Part shown: positions 1 through 13,800 of the stretch, piece after piece
Layout of the letters: the number at the start of each line of letters is the position of its first letter
Numbering within the stretch: the first letter of the stretch is position 1
Source of the DNA: Lagopus muta
Taxonomy: Eukaryota; Chordata; Aves; Galliformes; Phasianidae
NCBI RefSeq assembly: GCF_023343835.1
Contig: NC_064449.1
Span: 4,811,778-4,875,777, forward strand
Reading direction: 5' to 3'
Length of the DNA stretch: 64,000 bases
The notes under the pieces: generated by a model
Database searches by the model: none
The model's input: the letters and a program-made list of their open reading frames with translations, nothing else
Told to the model about the DNA's origin: nothing
Translations under genes and position numbers: made by a program

Positions 1-1362
1 GCTTTTCCCTGAACAGCTTTAAAAATCCAATCAGTCTGATCAATCCAAAACAAAACAAGCAGCAAGAAGCAGGAAGCATAAACCAGAGGTAGCTAACTTA
101 ATGACTGCATCTTTCTATTAGGTGGTTTAAAAACAAGCCCAGCTTGCTTTGACGTTTTCAGCCTTCTTTTAAGGAACAGCCTCAGTAGAATTCACCTACT
201 GCAGCTCAGTCTACCACTGATGATGATGGGGATTCTGGAGCAATGATTGTTTGCCTTGGAAAACTATCATTGCAACGTGCATCTTTAAGGATCAAGAAGG
301 TGAAGGTATGAACTGTTGTCTCTGCTTTCTCTCAATTCTCTCAGAAGGGAATATGCAACAAAAGCCTTAAGGCATTTGTGGATGAGACAGACCCATGGGC
401 TGTTGATGGCTGGCATTCTTGGAGGTGATGGTTAACTAATAAAATCTCAGAGGCAAGCTGATGAAATTTACAACAGACATGAAATACGATATTAGCACTT
501 GCATTTGCAGTATTAATATTGCATGACACCTAATTAAGGTACTTTAAATTCACAAACTGCTTCACGTTTATTGCAAGCTTCAGGACTCCCTTCAGAAACA
601 GTGATCTTTACCATCAAATAATGACACACATTTAGATCTGAATTCCCTTTAAGTGCCCTTCCTCAGTCACCATTTCTATTTAAGAAGCAATGGGATTGTT
701 TAAGACCTGCTGGTCACGCCATTAGGATGGAACTGAATGCAATATTAACCAAACTGCAGAACATTACGGATTTTGCTGTATAGGTTTCTAAACTGTTTTA
801 CTGTTCTCCACAAATGTGGCTAACAAGTTAGTATTGGAATCCACAACAGGTCAAAAGACCTATTTTAATAAGCTGCTCCTCTTCTTCCCCCTTTCTAAAA
901 AAATAAAAGTAAAACTCAACAAAGAGATGAGTTTTGACTTTTGTTAATCACTTGACTTCTCCAGAATCCCACCATGCCTTCTTCTCTGCGTGTTCCATTC
1001 CTAGCCTGCCCCATCCATTCCTCCAAAGCTAATCAATGCTATCTCACTCCCAAATCACTGCATGATCCATGGAGCACAAGGAGATAGAAGCAAGAGAGGC
1101 TTAACATGTTTGGAGCCTGAAGAGATTCAGAGACATCAGTTACTCTGAGCTATCATTTGTGAGGAGGACAGTTGCAGAATATTTCTAAGTATTTAGATAA
1201 GGCTGGTAGCAAGATGCAGACAGCAGCACTAGCAGTGATGCAGGAAAGAGGGCAGGATGTTATTGGAGTGGTATTTTGGAAGATTCCCAACTGATGTATG
1301 GAAGTTAGATGGAAAAACCTACTCAGACACCACACTCTTCCTCGACAGACCTTCTCTTTAGA

Positions 1363-1455
1363 GATGCAAGTGAAGAATTTCCTCAAGTTCCTCTCTTCTT
1401 CAAGAATAGGATGCAAGTGAAGAATTTCCTCAAGTTCCTCTCTTCTTCAAGAATA
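1363..1455. repeat. 47-bp tandem duplication
   Basis: Two adjacent copies, 1363-1409 and 1410-1455, each beginning GATGCAAGTGAAGAATTTCC and identical as far as I can read, except for the final base or two. It lies downstream of exon 3, in the intron that follows it. Confidence 0.95.
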
Positions 1456-1801
1456 CATTCCTCTTAAAAAGGCTATGAAACTCACATCTGAGATGCACTT
1501 AGTTTATTTAAAAGTACTGTCAAAATGACTTCAATCAAAAGTAATTGATTGTTGCACAAAAACAAGACTGCAGAGGAAGCTGAGTACTCTGCATCTACCA
1601 GTCTGCTATATAAACCATGCATTATAACAGCACACATATAAACGAAACGTACAAAACCCTTCAAGAGTACGGAACGTGAACTAAAATTAGTCAAAAATCT
1701 ATGCAAGAGAAAACCCATTAATTTGCTTTTAAGACAAATTAGTCTGAGTTGTTAAACTAATTAGCAGAAAGATGGGCCAGATTTCCCAGGCTGCAACTTA
1801 C

Positions 1802-4800
1802 TGCTAAATCGGACAGGCTGTGCCACATTGACGGTGTGAAAGCGGGTCGTCTCTCCTCCTCTCCCTCGGTTGTGCCTGGAGTCCACATTCTCCTTCCCAT
1901 GGTAAGTGCGCTGGTCCCCTGTCAATCCTAAGGACAAGAAGGAACAGTCAGTACCAGGGAAAGATGGAACAAAGCAGAGCTGGTTTTGCTAAGCTTTCTG
2001 TGGGTTTTAATTCAAGACAAACATGATAAATAATAGGTAGGCAAGCAAAGATGACAGATCTCTGTAGTACCAGCCTGGCCATTTCACAAGGGACATAACT
2101 GAAATACTTACAGTTGAGAAGAACCATTAGCACATTACACGAGTCCTGCACAGATAAATATTTGGGCAGATTTTCAACAACTGCAGTTTTGCACAGATCT
2201 CCACACCTGTCCTTTTGGTCGCTGCAGCGAATGCACCATCCCCAGTGCACTTTGTCTGATCTCGTTTGCAGAGCTCCCCTCTCTCCAGCTGTGCACTCAG
2301 AGGCACGGACAGCTTTCTCAATGTATTTTCCAACATACTCTCTGAGATCTAAGACAAAACTAAAATCAGGAAAGGACTCTCCTCAGCCAGAAGAACAAGG
2401 TGTTTTATTCCTTCTCAAGCTTCTAAAACAAATGTTTGCTCATTATTTCTGAAACAAAAAGTGCACAGGCCCTAACCTGGCTGTCAGGGCTTGTGAATGG
2501 GTGCATGAGACAAGTGGACTCAGGAGCTGAGCAAAACACAATGCAAGCTGTAGTTCCACAAAGGGGACCAGGGCATTCCAGGAGCAAATGAAGCACGTGG
2601 GTCAGGTGCTGCCACTGCCTCAGCCAGCAAAACTAGCAAGTCCATAGGTAGTACAGCTGGAAGGGTGGGGGAGAAGCCTTTGAGAAAGGCTGAGACGAAC
2701 ACTGAGTTTAATGTGGAAATAAGAAATTAACATAAAGCAGAAAAATGAAGAATCTGAGAATGTAGGCATTGAAATAGTTACTTGTATGTCACCTCATACT
2801 AGTAGCTAACAGAACAGCACAAAGAGCCGTGCAGACAAATTTCTTATAAAAAGAATCAGCTTACTTCCTTTTAAAGCTGATTAGCTCTATGTACCCAGCT
2901 ATGGTCCCAAATAAAAAGCAGCAACACAGACTTCTTTAACAGGCTTATCTGTTTGAAATATATTAAAAACTACACGAATTAAACTTCCTCCTTTCAAACT
3001 CCAGATAGCAAGAGATCCACGGCAATTTGTAAACACAGTTGGAGGCTGCCTGTTGTGTCACCCAGGGGACAGACCTCGAGAAGATCAACCATCAGACAAT
3101 GTACTCCTTGGGACAAACTGCTGATGAGAGCCTCAGGCAGAGTAGCTTTGCAATCATCTGGCACCAGCACACTGAGTTTTCCCCACGTTAATGGGATAAG
3201 CAAGGGATATTTGGTTATCACGTTACCCAAGGAATTACATGTCCATGGAGATCACCCGTTAAGAAATGGCTGTGTGTAATGAACTCACATGGCCTTACAG
3301 GAATAAAGTTGTAACCCCAATATTCAATATTAGAACACACTATTTATCACAGGAAAGGAGTTAGTGCCAAGAAATTCAGTACACTTCAAAGGGCACAAAA
3401 TGGTAAAGTAATTCAACAGTGTGCACTGCTGATTATTTTTATTGAAGGCCAATCTATTTTTAGTTTTAGGATTGGACTCCTGTTAATCCCAGTGTAAATA
3501 CTGCTGCTGAAACATTATGATCTTCAAAATGATACCCAGACATTAAAAAAGCAAATCTTTAATTAACATTATTTTTAAAGTCTAATATAATTAACGTAGT
3601 TTGCTGTATCGAAGATGAACCAAGCTCAGCATGGGAAGCCCTATTTTCCCCATGGCATCAAATGGTAACATGTAAAGCAAAAGAACCAAACACAAGAAGC
3701 ATTAGTCCCCTTTCTGAAGTGCAAGCAGATGCAACACCATATGGCTGACCCTTCACAGCTAAACAGAACGCCCACAAGTACTTAACAATTTAACTCTGCC
3801 AGGAATAAAAGAGGAGTTCGTAGATTTTAATATGCAAGATTAAGAAAGGGCTACTTGGGTTAGCATCTTAAACTGACACAATTTATGGCAGATGCCGTGA
3901 AAAATCCACAGCTCACACCAAGTGAGCTCAGTCAAACATAAGCCAAGGAGACCATGGCTCCTTCCCCAGTGCCCATGCTGGCAGCCCTGCTACTGAAATA
4001 AGGCAGAGCTCTGGAGGCACGCAGCACCACAAGTTCTCCTTCATGCCCAGAGCTGTCAGCTGCTTAATAATTTGGAGCTCTTCAAATACGAAATTGCTCA
4101 GATTTGACCTGAATTTCCTGTCTCTGAGAAAAGCAAGATGACAATTTTTTCCAGGGCAATAAAGACCACGCTAACAAGCACGCAAATTACTCAGCTGTCT
4201 TGAAAAGCAGTTGCAGATTCAGATGGCAAAGGTGTAATTGGGCTGGTTTGCTATTGTGCTGTGGCAATACGCAACAGAATCATTTTCTGTGTGCTTTGCT
4301 GTTCCTGTTTCCTTTATTAAAAATATTTATATCTTTAGAAGGAATAGTGCCACGAGCTGAGCTTTCAGATAACAGCCTAAGGCAGAATACCACAGCCTAT
4401 GTTTCACCAGTGTTTGAAAAAGGAAAACACGCATTTTTAGTGCTTATGTGCACAGTTAATATTCTGAAAGCTATTAATTCAGGGAAGATGAGCTACTTTC
4501 CAAATCCTTCCTTTTCTAGATACTAAAGAAACACACAAGAGATAGCAGCAATGGCAGTATTTTCCCTAGCCAAAACAATAGCTTTATATTTTGACTATTC
4601 AAGAAAAGGGATTTGCATGGTAGTTAGTGGGGAAGGGCAAAAATGGGTTCAAGGGAAGACTCATGAGACACAGTTTCTCTTTTCCCTTTGCAAAGCACTG
4701 CATGCAGGACAGGAACATCCTCCAGAGTGCTTCTAATTGGATCAGGCCATGATTAGCATTCATGCAACTCCTTCCAATTTACAAACAGTCGCTAATTCAC

Positions 4801-7800
4801 TCTAGCATGTTTACTGGCTGAGTAATATACCATCAGGAAAGTTGCCCAACATGTCTGATTACATGACTGTTTTCAGCTGTTCCAAACTTGAAGCTACCCA
4901 TGTAGAAGGAAAGCTTGCCATGCCGGATGGCTCCTACCACATTTTAGGGCAGTAAACTGTTTCAGATCTGAATCAGTACCACTCACAGTTTTGCAGAACA
5001 AAAGTGAAGAATTTAGAAGAGGGAAGTATTTTGCTTCTGCTCTACCTTTTAGCTGAACATGACTTGGCATTTCTGACTGCAAAACTTGCTGAAAACACTC
5101 AGAGAAAGCTCTACCTCACGTACACAAGTTTTGCTATTCCTGTTGGGAACAAGGAACACAGAGGGGACAAATGCCATGAGGTTAAGTCAGAAACAAACAG
5201 GGGCTTATCCATTATTCTGAGTTAAGTTGTCCAGTTTTCCACATACATCCACAGCATTTACCCACAAGAGCTTCCTCGGGCGCAGTGAGGGATGAACATG
5301 CCCTCCAGCAGCCTCTTCTGCACCTCTCAGCATCTCTATCCTTCAGACCATGTGAAAGGATGCAAACAGCCAAGCAGAGCAGAAGGAACGTGTGCTGAGA
5401 ACACACAAAAGTGAGCTGGCAGGAGCTGAGCCAGGAGCAAGCTGGAACAGAGGCATGCCAGGCAGCACTGCAGGGGGGAGCAAACACAGTGCTCAATGGC
5501 AAACATCGCTCAGGGGAGCTGGAAGCTGCAAGCTATCATACAGACCCAAGTCTGCTTTGTACGGAAAAAAGGGCAGACAAGAGACTGACTGTCAGGAGCC
5601 TGAAGTATTACAAGAAGTATGTGTAGGGTCAGGACTCATGCAGGGGCGAACCCTGGGATCTGGGAAGCTGCACTGTTTCCCAGAGTTCCTGTGCCACAGC
5701 AAACAGTCACTCCAGCCAAGCACTTCATGAGGATGGATGTACCATTAAGACGGGTCTGTTCTGCAGCTGCAATTAAATGCAACAGCAACTACACTTGAAG
5801 CAAAGGGCATGCTGCCTAGCACTGAGCACTTGGGAAGACAAGCCTCTGACATTTCCTTTTGGACACTCAAAACACTACACCTGGAATCTTTGCATTTCCA
5901 TCACAAACAGGGAATTCCAGGACACCTCTCCATTCACTGTATGTCAAAATGAAATACAAAAGCTTGTTCCCTAGACCTCAAACTTTCTCTCCAGTATTAC
6001 CTACTGAACCTTTAGAAAGCTTTCAATTCAATCTGGTAATTCAAGAGGTGAGAGAGACTCAGGATTAAATCCAATTTCACACCTAATGATTTGGAAATGT
6101 ACTTCAAATGTCCACAGAGAGGGGTGATTCCTCTCAGGTCTGGCAGCTCCACTCTTTGCTTTATCACTTGTGCCAGGCTGGGAAACAGATGAAACAACCC
6201 AGCATCCTGCTGTACTGTGCATCAGTCGAACCCATGGAGTGCCCTGACAGTAAGGAGCTCAAACACCACAAGGGAAAGGAAAAATGAAGCATCCTGTAGG
6301 AGATCAGCATGGCTTCAGAGAAGGTGTGCAATTGATCAGGGGCTATTTGTCATTATTTAGCTTTTTAAAAAGGTAGGGGGGGAAAGGAGATGTACTAAGA
6401 AGTACATAAATGCCAACAGTTTGAAGATCTCAGTATGCAGTAGTTCATCATATGTGAACAAGCACTCCAATTAAGGATGGAAATGAAAGACTAAGCAACG
6501 GAAATGCTTTTCCCAATATATCATTAAGCAAAGAAGCACAGGGTTGGAACACTTTTGGAAGGAGTGTTGAAGCTTCCTGGCCATGAGGCAAACTGAAAGT
6601 CAGGTGATAATTCATGGAAGAATACACTGTATGAACAGCCTCAGCTGGAAACACCTTCCTTCACCTAAAACTTTTGGCTGTGTATTTTGTATACATGTGG
6701 TCTGACAAAAAAAGCCATTAAATATACTTATTTAGACTGTCTCTGAATGAACACCTTACCTCCTCATGTTCTGGAGATGTTAAAAGAAATGATCCTAACA
6801 AAGAAGTATTAGGGTTTGGGATGTTCCCTGTACTTAAGACAACACACAATCACCAAACAATTCTATTACTGGATCATTCTCTTAACTCAGTAGGAGATTC
6901 ATTACTAACGTGAAAGAAATCAGGCTGAAAAAATGTGAATGGTGCCAAATAACTTTCAATGGCCTTACATTAAATCACTGCAAATAGCAAAATGACAAAG
7001 CAGTCACTGGAACACACCCTCATCTGAACCGCACAAACCTAACTCACCACCACTGATGCTTCCGAGCTGCTCATGTTGAAGGGTGCCATTAGCAGCTCAA
7101 AGGCTGAAAAGTGAAAAGCTCTGCAATCAGACTCAGAGTCCTTCCTTGCAAGCTTTCTCTTAATGCTTCAGAGAGATTTCATCCCTTTTAATTTGAAGAC
7201 GTTTTAATTCTCCAAGTTTCACAAGCCCGAGTGGCTTCACTGACTTGTTCTCTTAGTGTTTGGTCTGCCTTTATTGAAATTAAGAACCTTAATTACTAAG
7301 GATTTAAATTTAGCTGAATCATCTCACAATTACTCATTTGAATCTAAAGGTATTTTCTAAATTTAAAGCTGCATCATCTCTTGTTAATTCAGTGGCCAAA
7401 GAAGAAAGTTATCACTCCTGAGCATGACTTTGTGCTGCTATTATTAGTTGCTTTAGTTTCCCAATCAATGTCTCAGCAGTCGGTCTGTCCCGTGACTGCT
7501 TAGTTTCCCCAGCTTGAGAAATACATGCTCTTCCAAGCTTAACTTGGCCTCAGCAGCATTACTTGGATAATTCTGTCCTTCTTCATACTCCAACACACCA
7601 TTCACATGCACAGCAGCACACGCACTGGTCCCTGCTCTTGGCAGTTCACACAGCATGTGCCCTTCAACGCCCATTTCAGCTCACAATGCTGCCCCACTGA
7701 AGTTCTGTCACAGGTATAATAGAGTTTTATGACCTACACCAGTAGTTCCTGTTCCTCTGGTTTGCTGGCTGCCTCCTTGCCTTACTGTGCAAATATCTCA

Positions 7801-10800
7801 GCTCTTGCCACACCCAGCTTGCTGGCTCCTTTAACTTACAGCCTTTTCCACCAATTACTTATCCAATTAACTTTTTCATCAAGTGGAGCACTTTCCTTCT
7901 CTATGCTTTTCATCATTTTCCCCCCTAATACACTCTATGTCAGTTACTCTCCTCTTCCTGCATACGGATATGGAGATGAATCCAGTCTCCCACACTCTGA
8001 CACTGACACTCCTTGAAGGTCTTCCCACCACGTCAGGCCAGACAGTTCAATGAGACCTAACCCAAACCAAAGGCTGAGTCCATCCTCTGACAAACTGCAC
8101 TTCTATCAAATCCTCACCCTAGCCTTACACCAAAACGCTCTTCAAAGATCCACCAATGAGTCCTCATCCTCCATTGCAAACATCGTGCAACAGCTTAAGA
8201 TTGCTGACTGCTACAGCAGGCAAACCATCATTTTGGACTAATGGGATATTTCAGTATCAGTGCTTTTTGAGTAAATCCAAACGTTAATGTGACTTTTTAC
8301 CCAGCTATTGACTTTCATTGACCTCCAGAACTTGTAGATCCCTAGCTCTTCATATTTGGTCAAAAATAGCTAAGAAGGAGGAAGAATAACAGCACAACTA
8401 TAAAAGCATGTGTCTTTAAGGACATCCACATCCTGAATAACAACCTCAAACAGAAGCTGCATTAATGGCATGGCTTAATTTGCAGAACCTAGGAAGTTCC
8501 TCTCCCCACTCCCTGCAAACATACCCACTCACAGAAACCAGCCAAAAGCCTTCTAAAAAGTCATTTTAAAAAAGGCACTGAGCACATCCTTTCCATTATC
8601 TGTGCACAGCACACAGTGGGGAGAAGGCTAATGAGTGTGCAGCTTCAAACATCGAGTGTTACATTTACTTTACTATTTCCACTTAAAAAAAAAAACCCAC
8701 AACTATTTAGAACAGCTTGTTCCTGCAAAATACCAATGTTACTATTTGGTATCACCTCTGCCACTAAAATAGCTTAAAACTTAGAATGACGACAGACAGA
8801 CCGAATGCTGTGATATGAATGCGATTCTCTACAAGCAAATTAAGTACCTCAAAGGCAAAGAGCTTCGTAAAACAGTTTTTGAACACAGCTTAGCCATGCT
8901 GTAGATGTAAGAGCCTTGAATTGTGCCACAGTTAAATTCTAAGCTATGATTTCAGATTTCTGCTTCACTGCTGTCAGAAAATAAATAGGCTCTTTCACCT
9001 TTAAGATACATAGAAAAAGAATTACGTTGGCCAGTGCATAAAAAACAAAAAAACCACCAATGAGAATGCTCCTATTTGTGATTCTATGCTCACTTACTTT
9101 TTTTTTTTCATTTTAATAATAAAACTAAAGGTAACTCAGTATCTGGAAGCTTCAGCAGAGAACTGTTGCTGGCAGTAGGCCCCCGAGAACATACATGAGC
9201 TCATAAAGAGTAAATACAACAGTTTGTTTGGCAGATCAAAGTTCTCCACTTAAGCACATGAAGTGTAATCGGAACAGGTAGCAATAAAAGAAGCTCTTTA
9301 CCTAGTCCAGCAATGTACAGTCTGAGTGATGCACTCACGCAACCCAAACTGTAATTCAGAACTTAACCTCAGGCTTATGTGTCATCTCAGTTTAATTGCA
9401 ACATGATTTTTTCCCTGCAAAGAAAGTCTCTTTTTCAAACTCCAAGCCTTCCTCGCTGCCAGCACATCTCCAGACTGTCAGCAGCAAAGTATGATGCAGT
9501 CAACTGAAAAAATGTTTGTAGAGTAAGCCACACAAAAAGGTAAGGTGGTGTTGGGTTGAGCAGCCTTACCTGGACAGTCAACTTCATCGCTCTCGTCCTC
9601 GCAGGTGGGCCATCCATCGCACTGCCAGTTGGAAGGGATGCACTGGATGGTTCCACTCCGACACGCAAACTGCCCCGGGGTGCAGCGGAGCTCTGCAAAA
9701 GAAGAAAGTTGTGCTTTGTCTCAAATGTAATATGTTCTTCTAAGTCTAAATATACATAAATTGGTCACTGTGTAATGCCTGCTAAATGCTGCTTAGCTTC
9801 AGATCACTTCCATACTTCCAACTGGATGTTCGCAGCTCTAACAGACAGGAGGGCCTGCTTCTAGGGTTTGAGAAAGAATTCTAGCACAGAGCCATAGTAA
9901 AAACTTCCTAATTAAAACTACACATTAGATCTAACTGGCAGATTTCTGGTTTGTGCAGTCACAGACATTTCAATTCAGCTCCCTCTATGAAATGCAGTGC
10001 TCTGATCTACCAGTTGCTACTGCTGTATTAGCCTCACCCAAAAAGAATACGGGTATCACTGAGAGGTGAGCTTTCCACTTACGAAATACTAGCAAGAATA
10101 CAAGTTGATCATGTTAGAACAACATATTCTCTTTAGTTTCTAAAATGGATTTTCAAGACAATTGCACTATAGTGTGTCTCACTTCTGCTCCTTTCACGTA
10201 CCTGCAGATGAGCTGGTGTCTCTAACACAACAGAAGGAAGGCAAATACACATTTGCAAAGCCTTCCCAAGCCCAGCTCCAGACTGAGATGAGAGCTGTGG
10301 GACCCAGAAGCAGCCAAGAGCAGCGTTCCCCACTTGCATCCTACAGGGCACTAAGGTAGCTTGCTCACTTCTCAGAACTGAGGTGTAAAAACACACTACA
10401 GCAGCTTTTAAGTGCTGCCATTACACAACAAACTTACAACACAATTCCCATTACAGTCACTACATACACCAGGACCCACTCAGACATGAACTACAGTCCA
10501 ATGCAATTTCGAGCCACATCACAAAGGTATTTGTAAAACAATTTCCATACTGCTGAACCTGTTTTCACCTTCTAGCTTAAGCTCTGTTGTAGAATTCACA
10601 CCTATCAGCACATCCTTCAAAAGAAACTGCCAATATCTGCAAACATGCAATGCCTGCTGCTACAACAGCACTGCCTACTTGCCATCATTATTCTGTCAGT
10701 CCTAATTAGCATTATAAAAAGTATGATTTTTCAAAGCTTTTTATGTATATACTCCAATTCCATCTATCAAATGCCAGAACTGAGTAATTCAGCTTAAATG

Positions 10801-13800
10801 TGTGTCCCTCAGTATCTTTCAGGAATATCTCACCTTCACTGCTCCATCACAGCGCATCCTTCTGCACTGCTACAGGATAGTGACAATGTGCTCTCCTAGG
10901 GCAAATCCTCTTCACACCTCACCCACTTGGATCACAGTCAGACCACAAAATGGCTGTAACAGACTCCCAGCCTGCTCCTGGCAGCACAGCTCAGTCACAG
11001 AATCATAGAGTGGCTTAAGCTGGAAGGGAACATAAAGCCCACCCAGTCCTAACCCTGCCATGGACTAGTTGCCTCCCCAGCTCAGGCTGCCCAGGTCCCA
11101 TCCATGGCCTCAGGCACCTCCAGGGATGGGGCATCCCCAGCCTCTCAGGCAGGCCTCATCTCCCTAAGTGAAAAACTTCCCCTAACATCTAATCTAAATC
11201 TCTACTCTTTCAGTTTAAAATTCTTCCCCTTTATACTCTCACTACAATGGCAACTTGTTTTCCCACATTCGTGCAGCATCAGCACGGAACACCACATTTC
11301 TTAATTTATGGCCATTCCAAGCAATGAGCCTCTGGTAGATGCTTTCCCATACAAGACTGCTTTCTGCCCAGCTGCAGGTCTCCATTACACTGCATGTGGT
11401 CTCTGCACAGATCCACACATGCCACTAGTGTGGTAAGTACAATTACACACAGCTGGGCCAGGTAAATAATGACACTGCCCTGAAATCACAGGCATTAAAA
11501 TAAGCCACCTACATGCCATAATGTTGTTGCTTCCTGCGTTACAGACACTCCTCTATGAACAATGTGTGTACATGGGGTGTACAAACATGTTTACGAAGGC
11601 AGGGTCCAGTGCAAAATGAAAAGCTCTGTGTTCTGAAAACATTGTCAATATCAACTCCTGTGCTCTTCACCCTGAGCCCACCTCTCCCTGCATTATTCAA
11701 GCACCCAATTCACTGTGAGGTCTCTGGAAGAGTTTCCTCTAAATCGTTTTGCTTCTATTTGTTGCCTGCTGTGATTCACCACAAACAAGATGCAATCATT
11801 GAGGAAATCCAACTGCCTTACCAAATGGGCTCATTCCCCAGCTGGACTTACCTAGCACCTCCTTGGCCATCAATTCCAAAGGCTGGTTCTCTCCAGCCAA
11901 GCCCTTGCTGCTGTTGGAGTACCAGAGGCACAGCAGCAGCACAGCAGCATGCTGCATCCTGCAACGTCCCCTGCCCAGCTCTGTTCAGGACACACATTAG
12001 CACCAGCAAACAAAAACACAGCACAGTGCAACCCTCCAGCTTTCTCAACTCAGTTTATTTGGCATTTGTTGGGAAGAAGGGAAGCAAGTACACAATGGAA
12101 ACAGCATCACTCGTAGTTCTCTACTACACACAGCATAAACTGACAGGTTTTGTATCAGCTCTACAAACTTAACATACAGCACAGTGTCATGTTCCTGTTG
12201 AGCAAAGACCTCAAATGCCAATACCAATTTTTGGGGGCGAATCATCAGATATCCCAGTGCACCCACTGGAGTCACTCACACAAGATAAGTCAAGCCAAAG
12301 CTAGCTGTGGACCTGAAAACTCACAAGACTGCTGGAAACTTAATTCATTGAACACCACAAGCGAGGCAGTAAGTTAGGAGTCGTCAACTCCTTCAGCCGC
12401 CAAATATTTTCTCTAAGTTAGCAAGCAACAAAATCATCAGGACTTTTAATAATACAAAAATCCTAGTTTCCTATGGGAAGCAATTTTCAAGGCAGCTGTT
12501 TATACCTCTACAGAAAACTTTTTTTTCCTGCAAAGATGTTCTCAATTCCGTCCTGAATTCCGGCACAGCTGCACAGGTTTCATGCAGTGAGCACCTTTTC
12601 TCCATTATAAAACGATGCACGAAGTCCTTCCAGGTCCAATTATCTCATTTAATCTGAATAATTGAGAATGTTTTCCTTCTGGGGCCTGAGCACAGGCAAG
12701 TCCTGGTGCATGGCTCCAGCACTGTGCTGCCTGGGACCAATGCTAACTGTGGCCTGTGTTTTCTGCTTCAAGTCTTGCAGCAGTGCATTTGGACAAGCAG
12801 ACCTCCTACTTTCATTTTAAATAGAACTAATTTCTTATTCATCTCTCCCCTTTTCTATGCAGAAAGCACAGGGACAACTAGTCCCTCAATAAAAGTGTTA
12901 TAACTGAAAGTAAGGCTGAGAGCATCTAAATTCAGAACCCGCAACATAGTAAATCTCATTGAGAGCTCCCAATATCAAATAAAGACCGTAAGAGCCACAA
13001 GAAACAAAGTGCTGATTCAATACAAGTTCACCTTGCTAGTTCACTTTTCTGAATGAATTTGATGAGGTCGCTTTGAACCAGCAAGCTTCAGATCAAATCT
13101 GATAGCATCTGTCCACATTCATTTCAAGCCATGTCAGCTATAGCTTTTCCTCTGCCACCCCTGCCAGCCCTGAGTGTGGCGTGAGGACCTCAACCCAGCT
13201 GCCATGAGGGCAGCCTGCATGATGGCCCAGGACACAGCACCACAGGGTGGGAGAAGTGGCAGAGGTGGAAATAATTCTTTGGAAAGGGCAAAAACCATCA
13301 AGCTCTAAAAATTTTCAACGAAGAAACAGAAGCCAATTACACATGGGCCCAAACAGGCACTTTTCTGGCTACAAGCACTACAGAGCCACCAACAACCTTC
13401 TGAGAATACAAGGCAGTAGGCGACTATGAATGCTTTGCTACCATCTTACAGGGGCATCTATATTCCCTCACTTCAAGACTGAGATCTATAAGAAACTCAG
13501 CCCAGCAAAATTCTACACCAGAGGCCCTGCCTCAGGTATGTAACAAACACCTCCTGCAAAGCATTATTTGAGCACACTGAAGCTTTCGGAATCTAAATTC
13601 CAACTAAGACACTGCTGTTTACCATCTACAGGATCTACTGAAAAGGAATATCTGAAAGCAGAATCTCCAAGCCAGAAATGTGCCACTGACACACTCCCTC
13701 ACTTTTAAGCCATGCATTCCTAATGCAAACTCACCATTCACAAGTGGTGCAGGAACCCACAGCCTTGGCAGCTCCCAGTTGAAGAGATGGGCACACGAAT

